From NCBI RefSeq assembly GCF_003416885.1, contig NZ_QVPD01000006.1, positions 81,464 to 145,463 on the forward strand: DNA of 64,000 nt. The letters run 5' to 3'. Of the stretch, positions 19,071-28,910 are shown one piece after another. A model generated the notes under the pieces. The model saw only the letters and a list, made by a program, of their open reading frames with translations. It was not told where the DNA came from and ran no database searches. Every line of letters begins with the position of its first letter. Position 1 is the first letter of the stretch. The translations under genes and the position numbers were made by a program. This stretch comes from Cognatiluteimonas weifangensis. GTDB lineage: Bacteria; Pseudomonadota; Gammaproteobacteria; Xanthomonadales; Xanthomonadaceae.

Positions 19071-20914
19071 GCCACTCCTCGCCGCGCAACGATCGAATAA
19101 TCGGGAGCAACAGCAAGCTGGGAAAGCAGCGCGTTGATCGATTCGGCGCCCGGAATTTCGTCAGCCAGCAGCGGCGGCGCACCGAGGTCGCGCGCGATCG
19201 TCCAGCGCTCGATCCGCACATGGTGGAATCCCCTTGCCTCCACGATCCAGCGAAACGCCTCCGGCGGCAGCGGGTTGCGATGAGTCGGATCCATGTAGAA
19301 GTAATGGGTAGCCACCTGGATGTTTTCTGGATTGGGGGTTTCCAGCGCCAGCAGGCCGCCCGGCTTCAACAACCGCCGACTCTGGTCGAGCAGTTCGATC
19401 AGGACCTCGAATGGCAGATGTTCCGCGATGTGCATTCCCGTTATGGCGCCCACCGAACCATCCGGTAGCGAGCGCATGATTTCGATGACATCACCCTCGA
19501 TCACATCCAGTCCGCGCCCCGCGCACAGATCGATGAACACGCGATTGCTGTCTACACCACGCCCTGCCAGGCCGTGCTCGCGCAGCACTTCGAGCCATTC
19601 CCCACGCCCACAGCCCAGGTCCAGTACCGGAGCATCCGCGGTTCCCGCCCCGGCTTCCTGGACAAAGGCGACATATGGTTCTGCCCTGACGCGAACCATC
19701 TCGCGGCTACCCCTGAACTTGTCTTCGAATGCCGCATACAACGGATCCAGCGCCCGTGCGCTTTCCAGCTCCCTGGCGTGCTGCGCCAACCTTTCCTGTT
19801 CGACCAGCGCCGCGGATCGGAGTTGCTCCAGCATTCCTTGCTGCTGCTCCAGCATTCCTTGCTGTTGCTGCTGCATTCCTTGCAGTTGCTCCCGCAGTGT
19901 CCGGATTCCATCTTCGAACCCGGCTACGACCTCCAGTTGCGCAGTTGTTGCGGTCTGTTGCTTCACCAGTTTGTCGATGGCCTTTTGGGCGTCTCCCAGC
20001 GCTCCGGATATAGGCCGCAGGGTTTCGATCTGGGATTGCAAAGATTCCATGCGCGTCGCCGCGGCTTCTTCCGCCTCGGCTTGCTTTTCCCGGATTCGAG
20101 CCAGATGCGACCCCGCTTCCGCATTGGCTTGTTCAAGCTCTTGCAGTCGCCGGGCCAGCAGCGCTTCCAGGGAGGCCAGCCCTTCCGACGACTTCAACGC
20201 ATGTCGTGCCTGAACCGCGTCAGCTTCTTCGAACCGCGACTGCAGCTGCATGGACAACTCGTTGACCAGGTTCCCGAGTCCATGCGCTTCGCGCGATGCG
20301 GAGGCTTCGTACACTTGTTGGCGTCGCGTAAAGGTTCCCAGGCGCAGCAGTGCGTGCAGCCACGCAACGACAGGCCCGATCAATGGCATGTGCCGCAACT
20401 TCTGCAGCAAGTACGGGGCCAGCAGGCCATCCACGTGCACAGATCTTGCCTTGCCCTCGGGGGACCACCGGAGCGTACCCAGCACCTCTACTTTGGATGC
20501 GACGCCGGCGCGGAGCAGCTCCAGATAATGTGACGCGCCTTTCGCATCCGGCTCGCGTCGCAAAAGCGCGCGATAGGCTGTGGTGACGAACGTCTCGTCA
20601 GCCGCGGCAAGCAGCTCGGGCAGGGTGAATTCGCTCTTCGAGGTATCTGTCAAAGCCGCGCTTTTCCATCTCGCCAACGCCCCCTTCGGCTGCGGGAACG
20701 CTACAACAGATCCCGTGCCGTCAGTATCGGCATTCAGGGATGCGTTCTTGCCCTTCCTCGCCGCCGTCTCGACCCGGACGCGACGCATGATCTCTGCAGA
20801 ATCAAGTGGTGACTGTCCAGGCATGGCAGGGTGCATATCCGAACCGTCTCGGACCCGTGAGATGAGTGTGTCGATATTTGGCAGTGGTCGATCGAATCCG
20901 TCAGTTTCGTTCAT
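19067..20914 (-). CDS. SAM methyltransferase with DUF4214-like domain and long coiled coil
   Basis: About 615 residues in three parts. Residues ~100-165 form a DUF4214-like domain (FVTTAYRALLRREPDAKGASHYLELLR). Residues ~225-395 are a long heptad-rich coiled coil with a Gln/Met/Leu-rich run of perfect heptads. The C-terminal ~200 residues are a class I methyltransferase with VLDLGCGRGEWLEVL, the acidic GVDSN strand end and GMHIAEHLPFEVLIELLDQ. A GTG three bases upstream (20917) is an alternative start. The gene sits between rmd and a GT4 in the Wzm/Wzt operon. In ABC-exported O-antigens a coiled-coil methyltransferase (WbdD in E. coli O9a) caps and measures the chain; a similar terminating role is inferred here. 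Domain order differs from WbdD. Confidence 0.85.
19823..19885 (-). repeat. Three tandem 21-bp units encoding coiled-coil heptads
   Basis: Units at 19823-19843, 19844-19864 and 19865-19885 share the core GCATTCCTTGC at a 21-base period. On the coding strand each unit encodes seven residues of the type M-L-E-Q-Q-Q-G. A gain or loss of one unit keeps the frame and changes the coiled coil by exactly one heptad. Confidence 0.9.
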
Positions 20915-20918
20915 CACA

Positions 20919-22361
20919 TCAGGACTCGATGGACGGGCCGCTCATTCTAGCCGCATGGGACCAGATTGCTTCCACGGTGTCGCCCCATGACGACAGATCC
21001 CCTGCCGAAGGCGGGGAAGGCCAAGACGAGGCATCCACGCTGAATTCACGCAAGGCAGCCTCGAGGTCGCCAGGGCTCGCAAAGTAACGAGCATCGGCCC
21101 CTGCCACCTCCCGAAACACTGGCAGATCGCGCAGCAACAGGCGGCACCCCGCGGCGGCGGCTTCAATGACAGGCAATCCGAAGCCCTCCCCTTCCGAAGC
21201 AGCGACGAGCAACGAACTGGACCGGTAAAGACCTTGAAGGGTTCGGTCGTCGGCTTGCTCGAGCCATTCAAGCCTGTCGCAGCCGCTTGAGATTTTGCGG
21301 ATGCGGCTGAGCAGGCCATCCACCTTCCAGCCCGGGTGACCAACGATGACAAGCCGGAGGTCGCGGCCATCGGCCCATAGCCGGTCGAATGCCTTGAGGA
21401 CATCCGCATGCCCCTTCCTCGGCTCGATTGTGCCGACCATCAACACCTGTCGGGGACAACGCCGGGACGCGACCTGGTCCGGAATGGCCATGCGCAGCCC
21501 GTCACACCCCATGGGCACGACGATGGTCTGCGGGATGCGCCTGGCGTCGGACGACAGTGCCCGGACAAACGCCTCGCGAGTGGACTTCGAAATGCAGACG
21601 GCAAGATCCGCAAACTCGGCGACCACCTCCAGCCAGCGCCGGAGGTCCCGGGAAACCGGTTCCGGAAACCAGTCCGGCCGTTCGACCGGCAGTACGTCGT
21701 ACACCACGGGAAGAATACGCACCCCGGTCTGGCGCAGTGCGGCCCAGGCGGACCCCAGCACCGCCGCGAACTCGCGGCAAAGATCAAGTCCGAGGAACGC
21801 ATCCCCGTGTCGCGGGGAAAGAACACCTTCCCCCCCGAGGGATTCCGGTGGCAGCCCGAGAAAACGCTCCAGGAAACGATGCGCGGGATAGTACCGCCCG
21901 TCGTTCCGCAGGCACACTGGGACCGGGACGAAGGGTATCTCCATATCGGCGTACATTGCACCCAGTACCCGACGAGTTACGCGTTGGATCCCCGCCCCGA
22001 GGTCTTCGAGATCAAGGGCAGTGACATCCACGTAAAGGCGCGGGCCGCTTCCCGTCATTATCCGGGACAGGATGCGATCCAGCGGAGCATGCAACTCGCC
22101 AAGAACAATCGTGCCGACACCCCCTGGCACGGGAGGCCGCAACTCCGGTCGCGATGGCTGCGACGAGGCCGGCTGCAAACGATCGGCAAGTCGATTGGCC
22201 GCCCGTAACGGCGCAGTTATCTTCCAACTGCGACTGCCGCGCAGGAGCGCCAGCTCTTTCTCAAGCGCATCCGACCTGGCCGTCTCCTCCACGTAGGCCA
22301 GCCACGCATCCAGGGCGGACTCATCTACCGAGACGCGTCGACGAACCTTCGCCGTCCTCAT
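20919..22361 (-). CDS. GT4 glycosyltransferase with short N-terminal helical segment
   Basis: A 480-residue GT-B transferase starting at the ATG at 22361, whose codon overlaps the wzt stop (ATGA). The N-terminus is an amphipathic helix ending LLRGSRSWKITAPLR, a tag common in glycosyltransferases of O-antigen loci. The core has YVDVTALDLEDLGAGIQRVTR, then MVGTIEPRKGHADVLKAFDRLW and the donor-binding SEGEGFGLPVIEAAAAG. These are features of mannosyl/rhamnosyl GT4 enzymes (WbdA/WbpY-like). A longer upstream frame is ignored because it would run deep into wzt. Confidence 0.88.
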   Translation of the reverse strand: MRTAKVRRRVSVDESALDAWLAYVEETARSDALEKELALLRGSRSWKITAPLRAANRLADRLQPASSQPSRPELRPPVPGGVGTIVLGELHAPLDRILSRIMTGSGPRLYVDVTALDLEDLGAGIQRVTRRVLGAMYADMEIPFVPVPVCLRNDGRYYPAHRFLERFLGLPPESLGGEGVLSPRHGDAFLGLDLCREFAAVLGSAWAALRQTGVRILPVVYDVLPVERPDWFPEPVSRDLRRWLEVVAEFADLAVCISKSTREAFVRALSSDARRIPQTIVVPMGCDGLRMAIPDQVASRRCPRQVLMVGTIEPRKGHADVLKAFDRLWADGRDLRLVIVGHPGWKVDGLLSRIRKISSGCDRLEWLEQADDRTLQGLYRSSSLLVAASEGEGFGLPVIEAAAAGCRLLLRDLPVFREVAGADARYFASPGDLEAALREFSVDASSWPSPPSAGDLSSWGDTVEAIWSHAARMSGPSIES

Positions 22362-23608
22362 GCCGATCCTGTCAACCGTCCTGTTGCCTGACGCGTGATT
22401 TCGATTCGCGCAGGAATATGCGCAAGCCCGACAAACACGGGATGGTCCACGTTGGCCACCGTGAACACGAGTGCGAGATCCTTCCACTGGTAGTTCCGGA
22501 CCAGATGGGTTTCGGTACTCGACAACGCAACGGATACCGAATAGCTCCCCGTCCCCAGGTTGGCGGGGAAGCAGACATTGAATTCGATAGCCTCGCCTTC
22601 CTCGACATCCTCGAGCGCTTGCCCGGTGTGATGGGTATTGGTGCCGTAGATCGGCTGGCCGAGCCTGTCGCGGATCATGTATCCGAATACGAGGCGATCG
22701 ACCGGGCTGATCGCCCGGACCTTAGCCCGAAGAGAAACAGGGCGCCCGACCTCGACATATTCCACGGGCTGGCCCTGCGCATCGAGGATGTCGAGTTGCT
22801 CGAACACCGCTTCGCCCGACCCTGATTCAGTTCCGACGGAGCCGTCTGCCTCCTTGGTCCGGACCCCGCTGTTTTCCTTTTCGGCAATCAGTGCGTTGTA
22901 GTAATCGAATACCTCCTGCGGCAAGCCATCAAGCATCAGGCGCCCTTTGTCCAACAGGATGGCCCGGTCGCATAGTGCTTGAACAACCGTGGGATCGTGA
23001 GAGACGATCAACAACGTGGTGCCGGTATCACGAAACTGCTGGATCCGCTGGAAGCATTTGTGGACGAAATAGGCGTCACCGACCGCAAGCGCCTCGTCCA
23101 CGATCAGCACATCCGGCCGGATCGCGGTTGCGACACTGAAGGCGACGCGCATCTGCATGCCGCTCGAATAGGTGCGCATCGACTGATCGAAGTAATCGCC
23201 TATCTCCGCGAACGCTTCGATCTCGGGAATCAGGCGGTCGATCTCCTCGCCTCCGACCCCCATTAGACCGGCTGCATGACGCGCATTCTCACGCCCGGTC
23301 AGTTCCGGGTTGAAGCCCAGTCCAAGCTCCAGGAGTGCGGATACCCGTCCATTGGTGGACACCCTGCCTTCGTTCGGCAGCGTTGTCCCGGCAATCATCT
23401 TGAGGAGGGTGCTCTTGCCGGCACCGTTCTGGCCGATGACACCAACCGCCTCGCCCGCCGCTACCTTGAAACTGATATGGCGCAGTACCCATCGCTCCGA
23501 GAGCGGGTCTATGCGGGCCCCGAACCAACGTGCAAAACGCTGTATTTCACTCGCGTATTCGCGGTAGACCTTGCCGGCGTTCTCGATTACGAGCGAGTCC
23601 GGACTCAT
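22358..23608 (-). CDS. wzt: ABC transporter ATP-binding protein for O-antigen export, with C-terminal carbohydrate-binding domain
   Basis: The 416-residue ATPase of an ABC-2 polysaccharide exporter. Walker A GQNGAGKST is at residues 59-67, the signature YSSGMQMRV near 157 and Walker B VLIVDEALAVGD near 177. Residues ~265-416 form the extra C-terminal beta-sandwich of Wzt proteins that recognises the capped non-reducing end of the chain (YVEVGRPVSLRAKV, FNVCFPANLGTGSYSVSVAL). The presence of this domain fits a chain terminated in the cytoplasm before export, and thus the adjacent coiled-coil methyltransferase. Overlaps wzm by four bases. Confidence 0.95.
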   Translation of the reverse strand: MSPDSLVIENAGKVYREYASEIQRFARWFGARIDPLSERWVLRHISFKVAAGEAVGVIGQNGAGKSTLLKMIAGTTLPNEGRVSTNGRVSALLELGLGFNPELTGRENARHAAGLMGVGGEEIDRLIPEIEAFAEIGDYFDQSMRTYSSGMQMRVAFSVATAIRPDVLIVDEALAVGDAYFVHKCFQRIQQFRDTGTTLLIVSHDPTVVQALCDRAILLDKGRLMLDGLPQEVFDYYNALIAEKENSGVRTKEADGSVGTESGSGEAVFEQLDILDAQGQPVEYVEVGRPVSLRAKVRAISPVDRLVFGYMIRDRLGQPIYGTNTHHTGQALEDVEEGEAIEFNVCFPANLGTGSYSVSVALSSTETHLVRNYQWKDLALVFTVANVDHPVFVGLAHIPARIEITRQATGRLTGSA

Positions 23609-24396
23609 AGCGCGTCCACCAGTTCAGCCGACGCCCGTCGAAAAACAAACAACGAAACGGCCAGCAGCACGCATGCCATCACGGTGGGAATCCACAGGCT
23701 TGCCGATGGCGCTCGACCGTATACCAGCACATCCTGGTACGCACCGATCAACGGGACAACGGGATTGAACAGCAGTGCTGCCTTGAAGTGCTCCGGAACG
23801 ATACTGCTCGGATAGACGATGGGAGTGACCCAGAACCACAGCTGCAACACCACCGCCATTACCTGGCCAATATCACGTGCGAAAACGTTCAGCGTCCCCA
23901 GCAGCAGCCCGAGGCCGGTGGCGAATGCCGCAGTGAGCAGGATCAGCGGGGCCAGCCAGAGCCACTCGACGCTGGGAAGGAACCCGATAACGGGAAAAAT
24001 GATCAACGTCGCAACCAGCAGGGCGGCATTGCTCACCATTGCCGCCCCCCCCACTACCAGCGGCAATGTGATGCGCGGGAACTGGATCTTTTTCAGCAGT
24101 GATGCCTGATCGATGAAAACCGTCAGGCAGCGCTGGACTATCTCGGCAAAGAAATTCCAGCAGAGCAAGCCCGCCAGAAGGTATGCCGCATACCCATATT
24201 TGCTGTCCACGCCCTGCAACCGCGCGGCCAGGACACTGGAAAGGATCGTGGCGAAGATCAATACCTGGGCCAAGGGCTGCAATACAATCCACGCGGTGCC
24301 GAATCGGCTGCGCGCAAGCCGGGACTTGAATTCGCCCTTTATCGAGGAGCCCACGAACCCCCGGTATCGCCACCCTGCCCTGATCAATGCTGGCAT
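23605..24396 (-). CDS. wzm: ABC transporter permease for O-antigen export
   Basis: ABC-2 type permease of 263 residues with six predicted membrane helices. The N-terminal amphipathic stretch KGEFKSRLARSRFGTAWIVLQPL, the helix pair around YLLAGLLCWNFFAE and the SLLKKIQFPRITLPL coupling region are hallmarks of Wzm/TagG. It is the first gene of the minus-strand polysaccharide operon and lies only three bases after metB would begin its 3' end on the same strand (24400), so metB transcription may run into it. Works with Wzt to move undecaprenyl-diphosphate-linked chain to the periplasm. Confidence 0.93.
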   Translation of the reverse strand: MPALIRAGWRYRGFVGSSIKGEFKSRLARSRFGTAWIVLQPLAQVLIFATILSSVLAARLQGVDSKYGYAAYLLAGLLCWNFFAEIVQRCLTVFIDQASLLKKIQFPRITLPLVVGGAAMVSNAALLVATLIIFPVIGFLPSVEWLWLAPLILLTAAFATGLGLLLGTLNVFARDIGQVMAVVLQLWFWVTPIVYPSSIVPEHFKAALLFNPVVPLIGAYQDVLVYGRAPSASLWIPTVMACVLLAVSLFVFRRASAELVDAL

Positions 24397-24399
24397 CGG

Positions 24400-25590
24400 C
24401 TATTCCATCCCCAGCGCAGAAACCAGGTCCGCCCGCAAATCCTCCACACTCTCCACGCCGACACTCAACCGCACCAGCGAGTCGGTGATCCCCAGTTGCG
24501 CGCGCCGCTCCGGCGGGATCGAGGCGTGGGTCATTACCGCCGGGTGGTTGACCAGGCTTTCCACGCCGCCGAGCGATTCGGCCAGGGTGAACAGCTCGGT
24601 GCGCTCGCAGAAGCGCTTCGCCGCCTCGAAGCCGCCCTTCAGGCAGATCGAGAGCATGCCGCCGAAACCGTCCATCTGCCGCTTGGCGAGCGCGTGGTGC
24701 GGATGCGAGGCCAGGCCCGGGTAGATCACCTTCTCGATCGCCGGGTGGGCCTGCAGGTATTCGGCCAGCGCCTGCGCGTTCTCGCAATGCGCTTTCATGC
24801 GCAGGTGCAGGGTCTTGGCACCGCGCAGGGCGAGGAAACTGTCGAACGGGCCCTGCACCGCGCCGACCGAGTTCTGCAGGAAGGCGAGCTGCTCGGCCAG
24901 TTCGGTGTCGTCGCCGACCACGACCATGCCGCCGACCATGTCGGAGTGGCCGTTGAGGTACTTGGTCGCCGAGTGCATCACCAGGTCGGCGCCGTGCTCG
25001 AGCGGGCGCTGCAGCGCCGGCGAGGCGAAGGTGTTGTCGACCACCATGCGCAGGCCGTGCTTGCGCGCGATCGCGGAGATCGCGGCGAGGTCGACGATTT
25101 TCAGCAGCGGGTTGGTCGGAGTCTCGACCCACACCAGCTTCGTCTTCGGCGTGATCGCGGCCTCGAACGCGGCCGGGTCGGTGAGGTCGACGAAGCTGAA
25201 GTCCAGGCCCGCGCTGCGCCGGCGCACGCGCTCGAACAGGCGGTAGCTGCCGCCATAGATGTCGTCCATGGCGACGACGTGGTCGCCGCTGTCCAGCAGC
25301 TCCAGGATGGTCGAGGTCGCCGCCAGCCCGGAGGCGAAGGCGAAGCCGCGACGGCCGCCTTCCAGCGCCGCCACGCAACGCTCCCAGGCGAAGCGGGTCG
25401 GGTTGTGGGTGCGCGAGTACTCGAAGCCCTGGTGCACGCCGGGGCTGGACTGGGCGTAGGTGCTGGTGGCGTAGATCGGCACCATCACCGCGCCGGTCGA
25501 CGGGTCGGGCGCCTGGCCACCGTGGATGGCGCGGGTCCCCAGACCCCAGTGCGCCGCGGCGGAAGGGGCGTTGCCGTGCTTGTCGTTCAT
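24400..25590 (-). CDS. metB: Cystathionine gamma-synthase (or gamma-lyase), PLP-dependent
   Basis: Cys/Met metabolism PLP enzyme, 396 residues. YSRTHNPTRFAWERCVAALEGG, the DDIYGGSYRLF region, VVDNTFASPALQRPLEHGADLV and the Schiff-base lysine in HSATKYLNGHSD are all present; SLGGVESLVNHPAVMTH closes the active site. Synthase and lyase cannot be told apart reliably from sequence. The upstream neighbour is cystathionine beta-synthase, which favours a role in reverse transsulfuration. In xanthomonads this gene, named metB, is the right border of the LPS locus. Confidence 0.93.
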   Translation of the reverse strand: MNDKHGNAPSAAAHWGLGTRAIHGGQAPDPSTGAVMVPIYATSTYAQSSPGVHQGFEYSRTHNPTRFAWERCVAALEGGRRGFAFASGLAATSTILELLDSGDHVVAMDDIYGGSYRLFERVRRRSAGLDFSFVDLTDPAAFEAAITPKTKLVWVETPTNPLLKIVDLAAISAIARKHGLRMVVDNTFASPALQRPLEHGADLVMHSATKYLNGHSDMVGGMVVVGDDTELAEQLAFLQNSVGAVQGPFDSFLALRGAKTLHLRMKAHCENAQALAEYLQAHPAIEKVIYPGLASHPHHALAKRQMDGFGGMLSICLKGGFEAAKRFCERTELFTLAESLGGVESLVNHPAVMTHASIPPERRAQLGITDSLVRLSVGVESVEDLRADLVSALGME

Positions 25591-25649
25591 GTCCGAAGGC
25601 CGTGGAATCCAGCCGTCGATTCTAGCATCGGGCCGGCCGCCGCCCCGGT

Positions 25650-27020
<1,371 letters not shown>

Positions 27021-27080
27021 GCGGGACTCGCGTCGCGGCGGAACCGCAATTATGCCGCGCGGGCCGTGGGACGGCCCGGG

Positions 27081-27116
27081 CCGCGCGGCACGGCAGCGGG
27101 CTGCCGTGCGGCGCGG
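27081..27116. terminator. GC-rich inverted repeat
   Basis: Near-perfect palindrome of about 16 bp per arm with a GGG centre (CACGGCAG / CTGCCGTG core). It has no T tract. It lies upstream of cbs and downstream of the YdcH gene on the minus strand; it may act with the neighbouring hairpin as an mRNA end or stabiliser. Confidence 0.5.
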
Positions 27117-27123
27117 CACAACC

Positions 27124-27165
27124 GCGGGTGGCGGCGGCCGACGAGGAAAGGCCGCCGCCACCCGC
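27124..27165 (-). terminator. Perfect 16-bp stem-loop after the YdcH gene
   Basis: Arms at 27124-27139 and 27150-27165 are exactly complementary with a 10-base loop. The stem begins 12 bases past the YdcH stop. No T run follows in either direction, so it is either an atypical terminator or a 3'-end stabiliser. Confidence 0.55.
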
Positions 27166-27177
27166 GCCGGAACCCGA

Positions 27178-27393
27178 TCAGTTTCGGAGCGTGGCGTAGA
27201 GGCGGGTCAGGCGATCCTTGGCCGCGAGCTTCTGCCGCTTCATCTGCGCCAAGGTGGTGTCGTCGACCGCCAGCACCCCGAGTTCGGCGTCCAGCACCTG
27301 CTTGTCGAGCTGCTTGTGGCGCTGGTAGAGCTGCTTGAACTCGGGATGGAGCATCAGTGCCTCGACGTCCGCCTGCGATTGCCCTTCGAACAT
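27178..27393 (-). CDS. YdcH family protein (DUF465)
   Basis: A 71-residue, highly charged, helical protein. DVEALMLHPEFKQLYQRHKQLDKQV and LAQMKRQKLAAKDRLTRLYATL are the two antiparallel helices of the DUF465 fold. Start codon follows a GGAG site by five bases. Role unknown; relatives are small cytoplasmic proteins without assigned function. Confidence 0.88.
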   Translation of the reverse strand: MFEGQSQADVEALMLHPEFKQLYQRHKQLDKQVLDAELGVLAVDDTTLAQMKRQKLAAKDRLTRLYATLRN

Positions 27394-27402
27394 GGAATCC
27401 TC

Positions 27403-27621
27403 CTACTTCGGCGCGCGGGAAGAAGGCCGGCTGCGGTGCCCGACGGCCCGCGGCCCGGCGGTTGCTGCCGGCTCCGGATACGGAAACGCCCCGGCCGGAC
27501 GGCACGGGGCGTTGCGATGGAACCGGCAGGCCAGATCCGCGACCAGGACGCCTCCCTCGGGAGTATCCGCGGGCCTCTGGCTCGCGGCGGCGTGCTCCCG
27601 GTCATCGAAGGCATCGGTCAT
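27403..27621 (-). CDS. Possible small protein upstream of the YdcH gene
   Basis: A 72-codon frame starting MTDAFDDREHAAASQR that ends nine bases before the YdcH ATG. Third-position G+C is high, as in real genes here, and the spacing would fit an operon. Against it: no ribosome-binding site before its ATG, no recognised family, and an inverted repeat (ACGCCCCG at 27486 / CGGGGCGT at 27505) inside the frame. It may equally be untranslated leader of the YdcH gene. Confidence 0.28.
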   Translation of the reverse strand: MTDAFDDREHAAASQRPADTPEGGVLVADLACRFHRNAPCRPAGAFPYPEPAATAGPRAVGHRSRPSSRAPK

Positions 27622-27636
27622 GGCATGGCTCGGTGA

Positions 27637-27704
27637 CCAGAGGGGCGGATCGGAAACCGCACCCTCTGGAGTTCCGACCCTACTCCTCCTGCCGGAGTCC
27701 GGCA
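27637..27704 (-). other. Candidate structured RNA segment (interleaved stems)
   Basis: Within the 465-base space between the YdcH gene and the DUF4398 gene, CCAGAGGG (27637-27644) pairs with CCCTCTGG (27662-27669), and TCGGAA (27650-27655) pairs with TTCCGA (27672-27677). The two stems interleave, so they can form an H-type pseudoknot or act as alternatives. A further hairpin TGCCGG/CCGGCA lies at 27690-27704. I match it to no known riboswitch. The rest of the gap (27705-27857) shows no gene; a T-rich patch near 27755 is the only low-GC part. Confidence 0.35.
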
Positions 27705-27857
27705 AGCCTGCGGTGGCGATGCCGTGACGCTTGCCCGACCGACTGGCAACTTGTTGATTTTGCGTACTTTCCCCGTGGCCGGAGAGCAATGGAAAACGGA
27801 AATCCCGGGCACGCCAGCGGGGGTGCCCGCAGCTTCCTGGCGGGCGCCCGCCGAGGC

Positions 27858-28817
27858 TCAGCGCGGTGTCTTCGCGTCCCCGGCGTCCCCGGCCGCAGCC
27901 GCGGCGGCCTTCTGTGCGGCCATCAGTTCGGCTTCCTGCCGCGCCAGCTCGGCCGCCCGCTTGCGCGCGGCCTTGAGCTTGGCGGCCTGCGCCCCGCCGA
28001 CGTCGATGATCACGGCCTCGGCTTGCTGCCGGGCCGCGGCCTCGGCTTCGGCGGCGGCGCGCAGGCGCTGCGCCTCCTCGGCCTGGATCTGGGCCTGGAT
28101 CCGCAGGCGTTCGGCTTCCTGGCGCGCGCGCTCGGCCTCGCGGCGGCTGGCTTCCACCAGCAGCTCGCTGCGGGTGCGGTCCAGGCGCTCGATGGCGCGC
28201 TCCAGCAGTTCCCCGTGCGCGGCCAGCTCGGCGGTCGACACCCGCCGCGCGGCCAGTACCAGCGCGGCCGCCTGCTGGCTGCGGCGCGCGGCGGCCAGCG
28301 CCTCCAGCGCCTGGTGCGCCTGCAGCCGCTGGTAGGCGGCCAGCCCGGCCAGGCGCGGATCGGCTTCCAGCGCCTGCAACCGCGCCGCCGGCGCGTCGTC
28401 CTCGGCGGCCGTGACCGCCGTCACGTCGCCGGGCAGCGCATCGGCCGGCTCGTCGGCGAGCTGCAGCTGCCGGCGCAGGCCGGCGATCTCGTCGCGCCGC
28501 TGCGCGTACTCCTGGCGCAGCGTTTCGGTGTGGCTTTGCGTGTAGGCAAGTTCGCCCGCCGCCGCCGCGGCGACGGCCAGCGTGCGCGCCTCGCCCTGCC
28601 GGCTCGCGGCCAGCGCCGCCTGCGCCTGCGTCAGCTCCACCCGCGCCGTGGCGAGGATGTCGGCGGCGTACTGGTCGGCATCGGCGGCGTCGGCCCGCGC
28701 GAGCGCCTGTTGCGCGGCGGCCAGCTCCGCGGTCGGCGGCGGCAAGGTGGCGCAGCCGCCCAGGGCGAGCAGCGCGGCCAGCAGCGGGAAACGGATTTGT
28801 GCGAAGCTTGCGTTCAT
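27858..28817 (-). CDS. DUF4398 lipoprotein, Ala/Glu-rich coiled coil
   Basis: A 319-residue periplasmic lipoprotein. The signal peptide ends in LLALGGC, a canonical lipobox. The first ~110 residues match the DUF4398 pattern (ELAAAQQALARADAADADQYAADILATARVEL, in parts), and the rest is an alanine-rich coiled coil with many EAERARQEAERLR-type repeats. Relatives often end with an OmpA peptidoglycan-binding domain; this one stops before it, in a Lys/Ala tail. A longer upstream start (28853) would put 12 extra residues before the signal peptide and is not preferred. Probably an envelope-associated protein; no enzymatic role is expected. Confidence 0.85.
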   Translation of the reverse strand: MNASFAQIRFPLLAALLALGGCATLPPPTAELAAAQQALARADAADADQYAADILATARVELTQAQAALAASRQGEARTLAVAAAAAGELAYTQSHTETLRQEYAQRRDEIAGLRRQLQLADEPADALPGDVTAVTAAEDDAPAARLQALEADPRLAGLAAYQRLQAHQALEALAAARRSQQAAALVLAARRVSTAELAAHGELLERAIERLDRTRSELLVEASRREAERARQEAERLRIQAQIQAEEAQRLRAAAEAEAAARQQAEAVIIDVGGAQAAKLKAARKRAAELARQEAELMAAQKAAAAAAGDAGDAKTPR

Positions 28818-28910
28818 TGGGGGTGCCGGGGCGAAGGGGCGTCGCGCGGCCATTTTTCATCAGCCAGTGCGTTGTCGCAACGATAGCGCGTCGTCTACGA
28901 GGGTCCGTGA

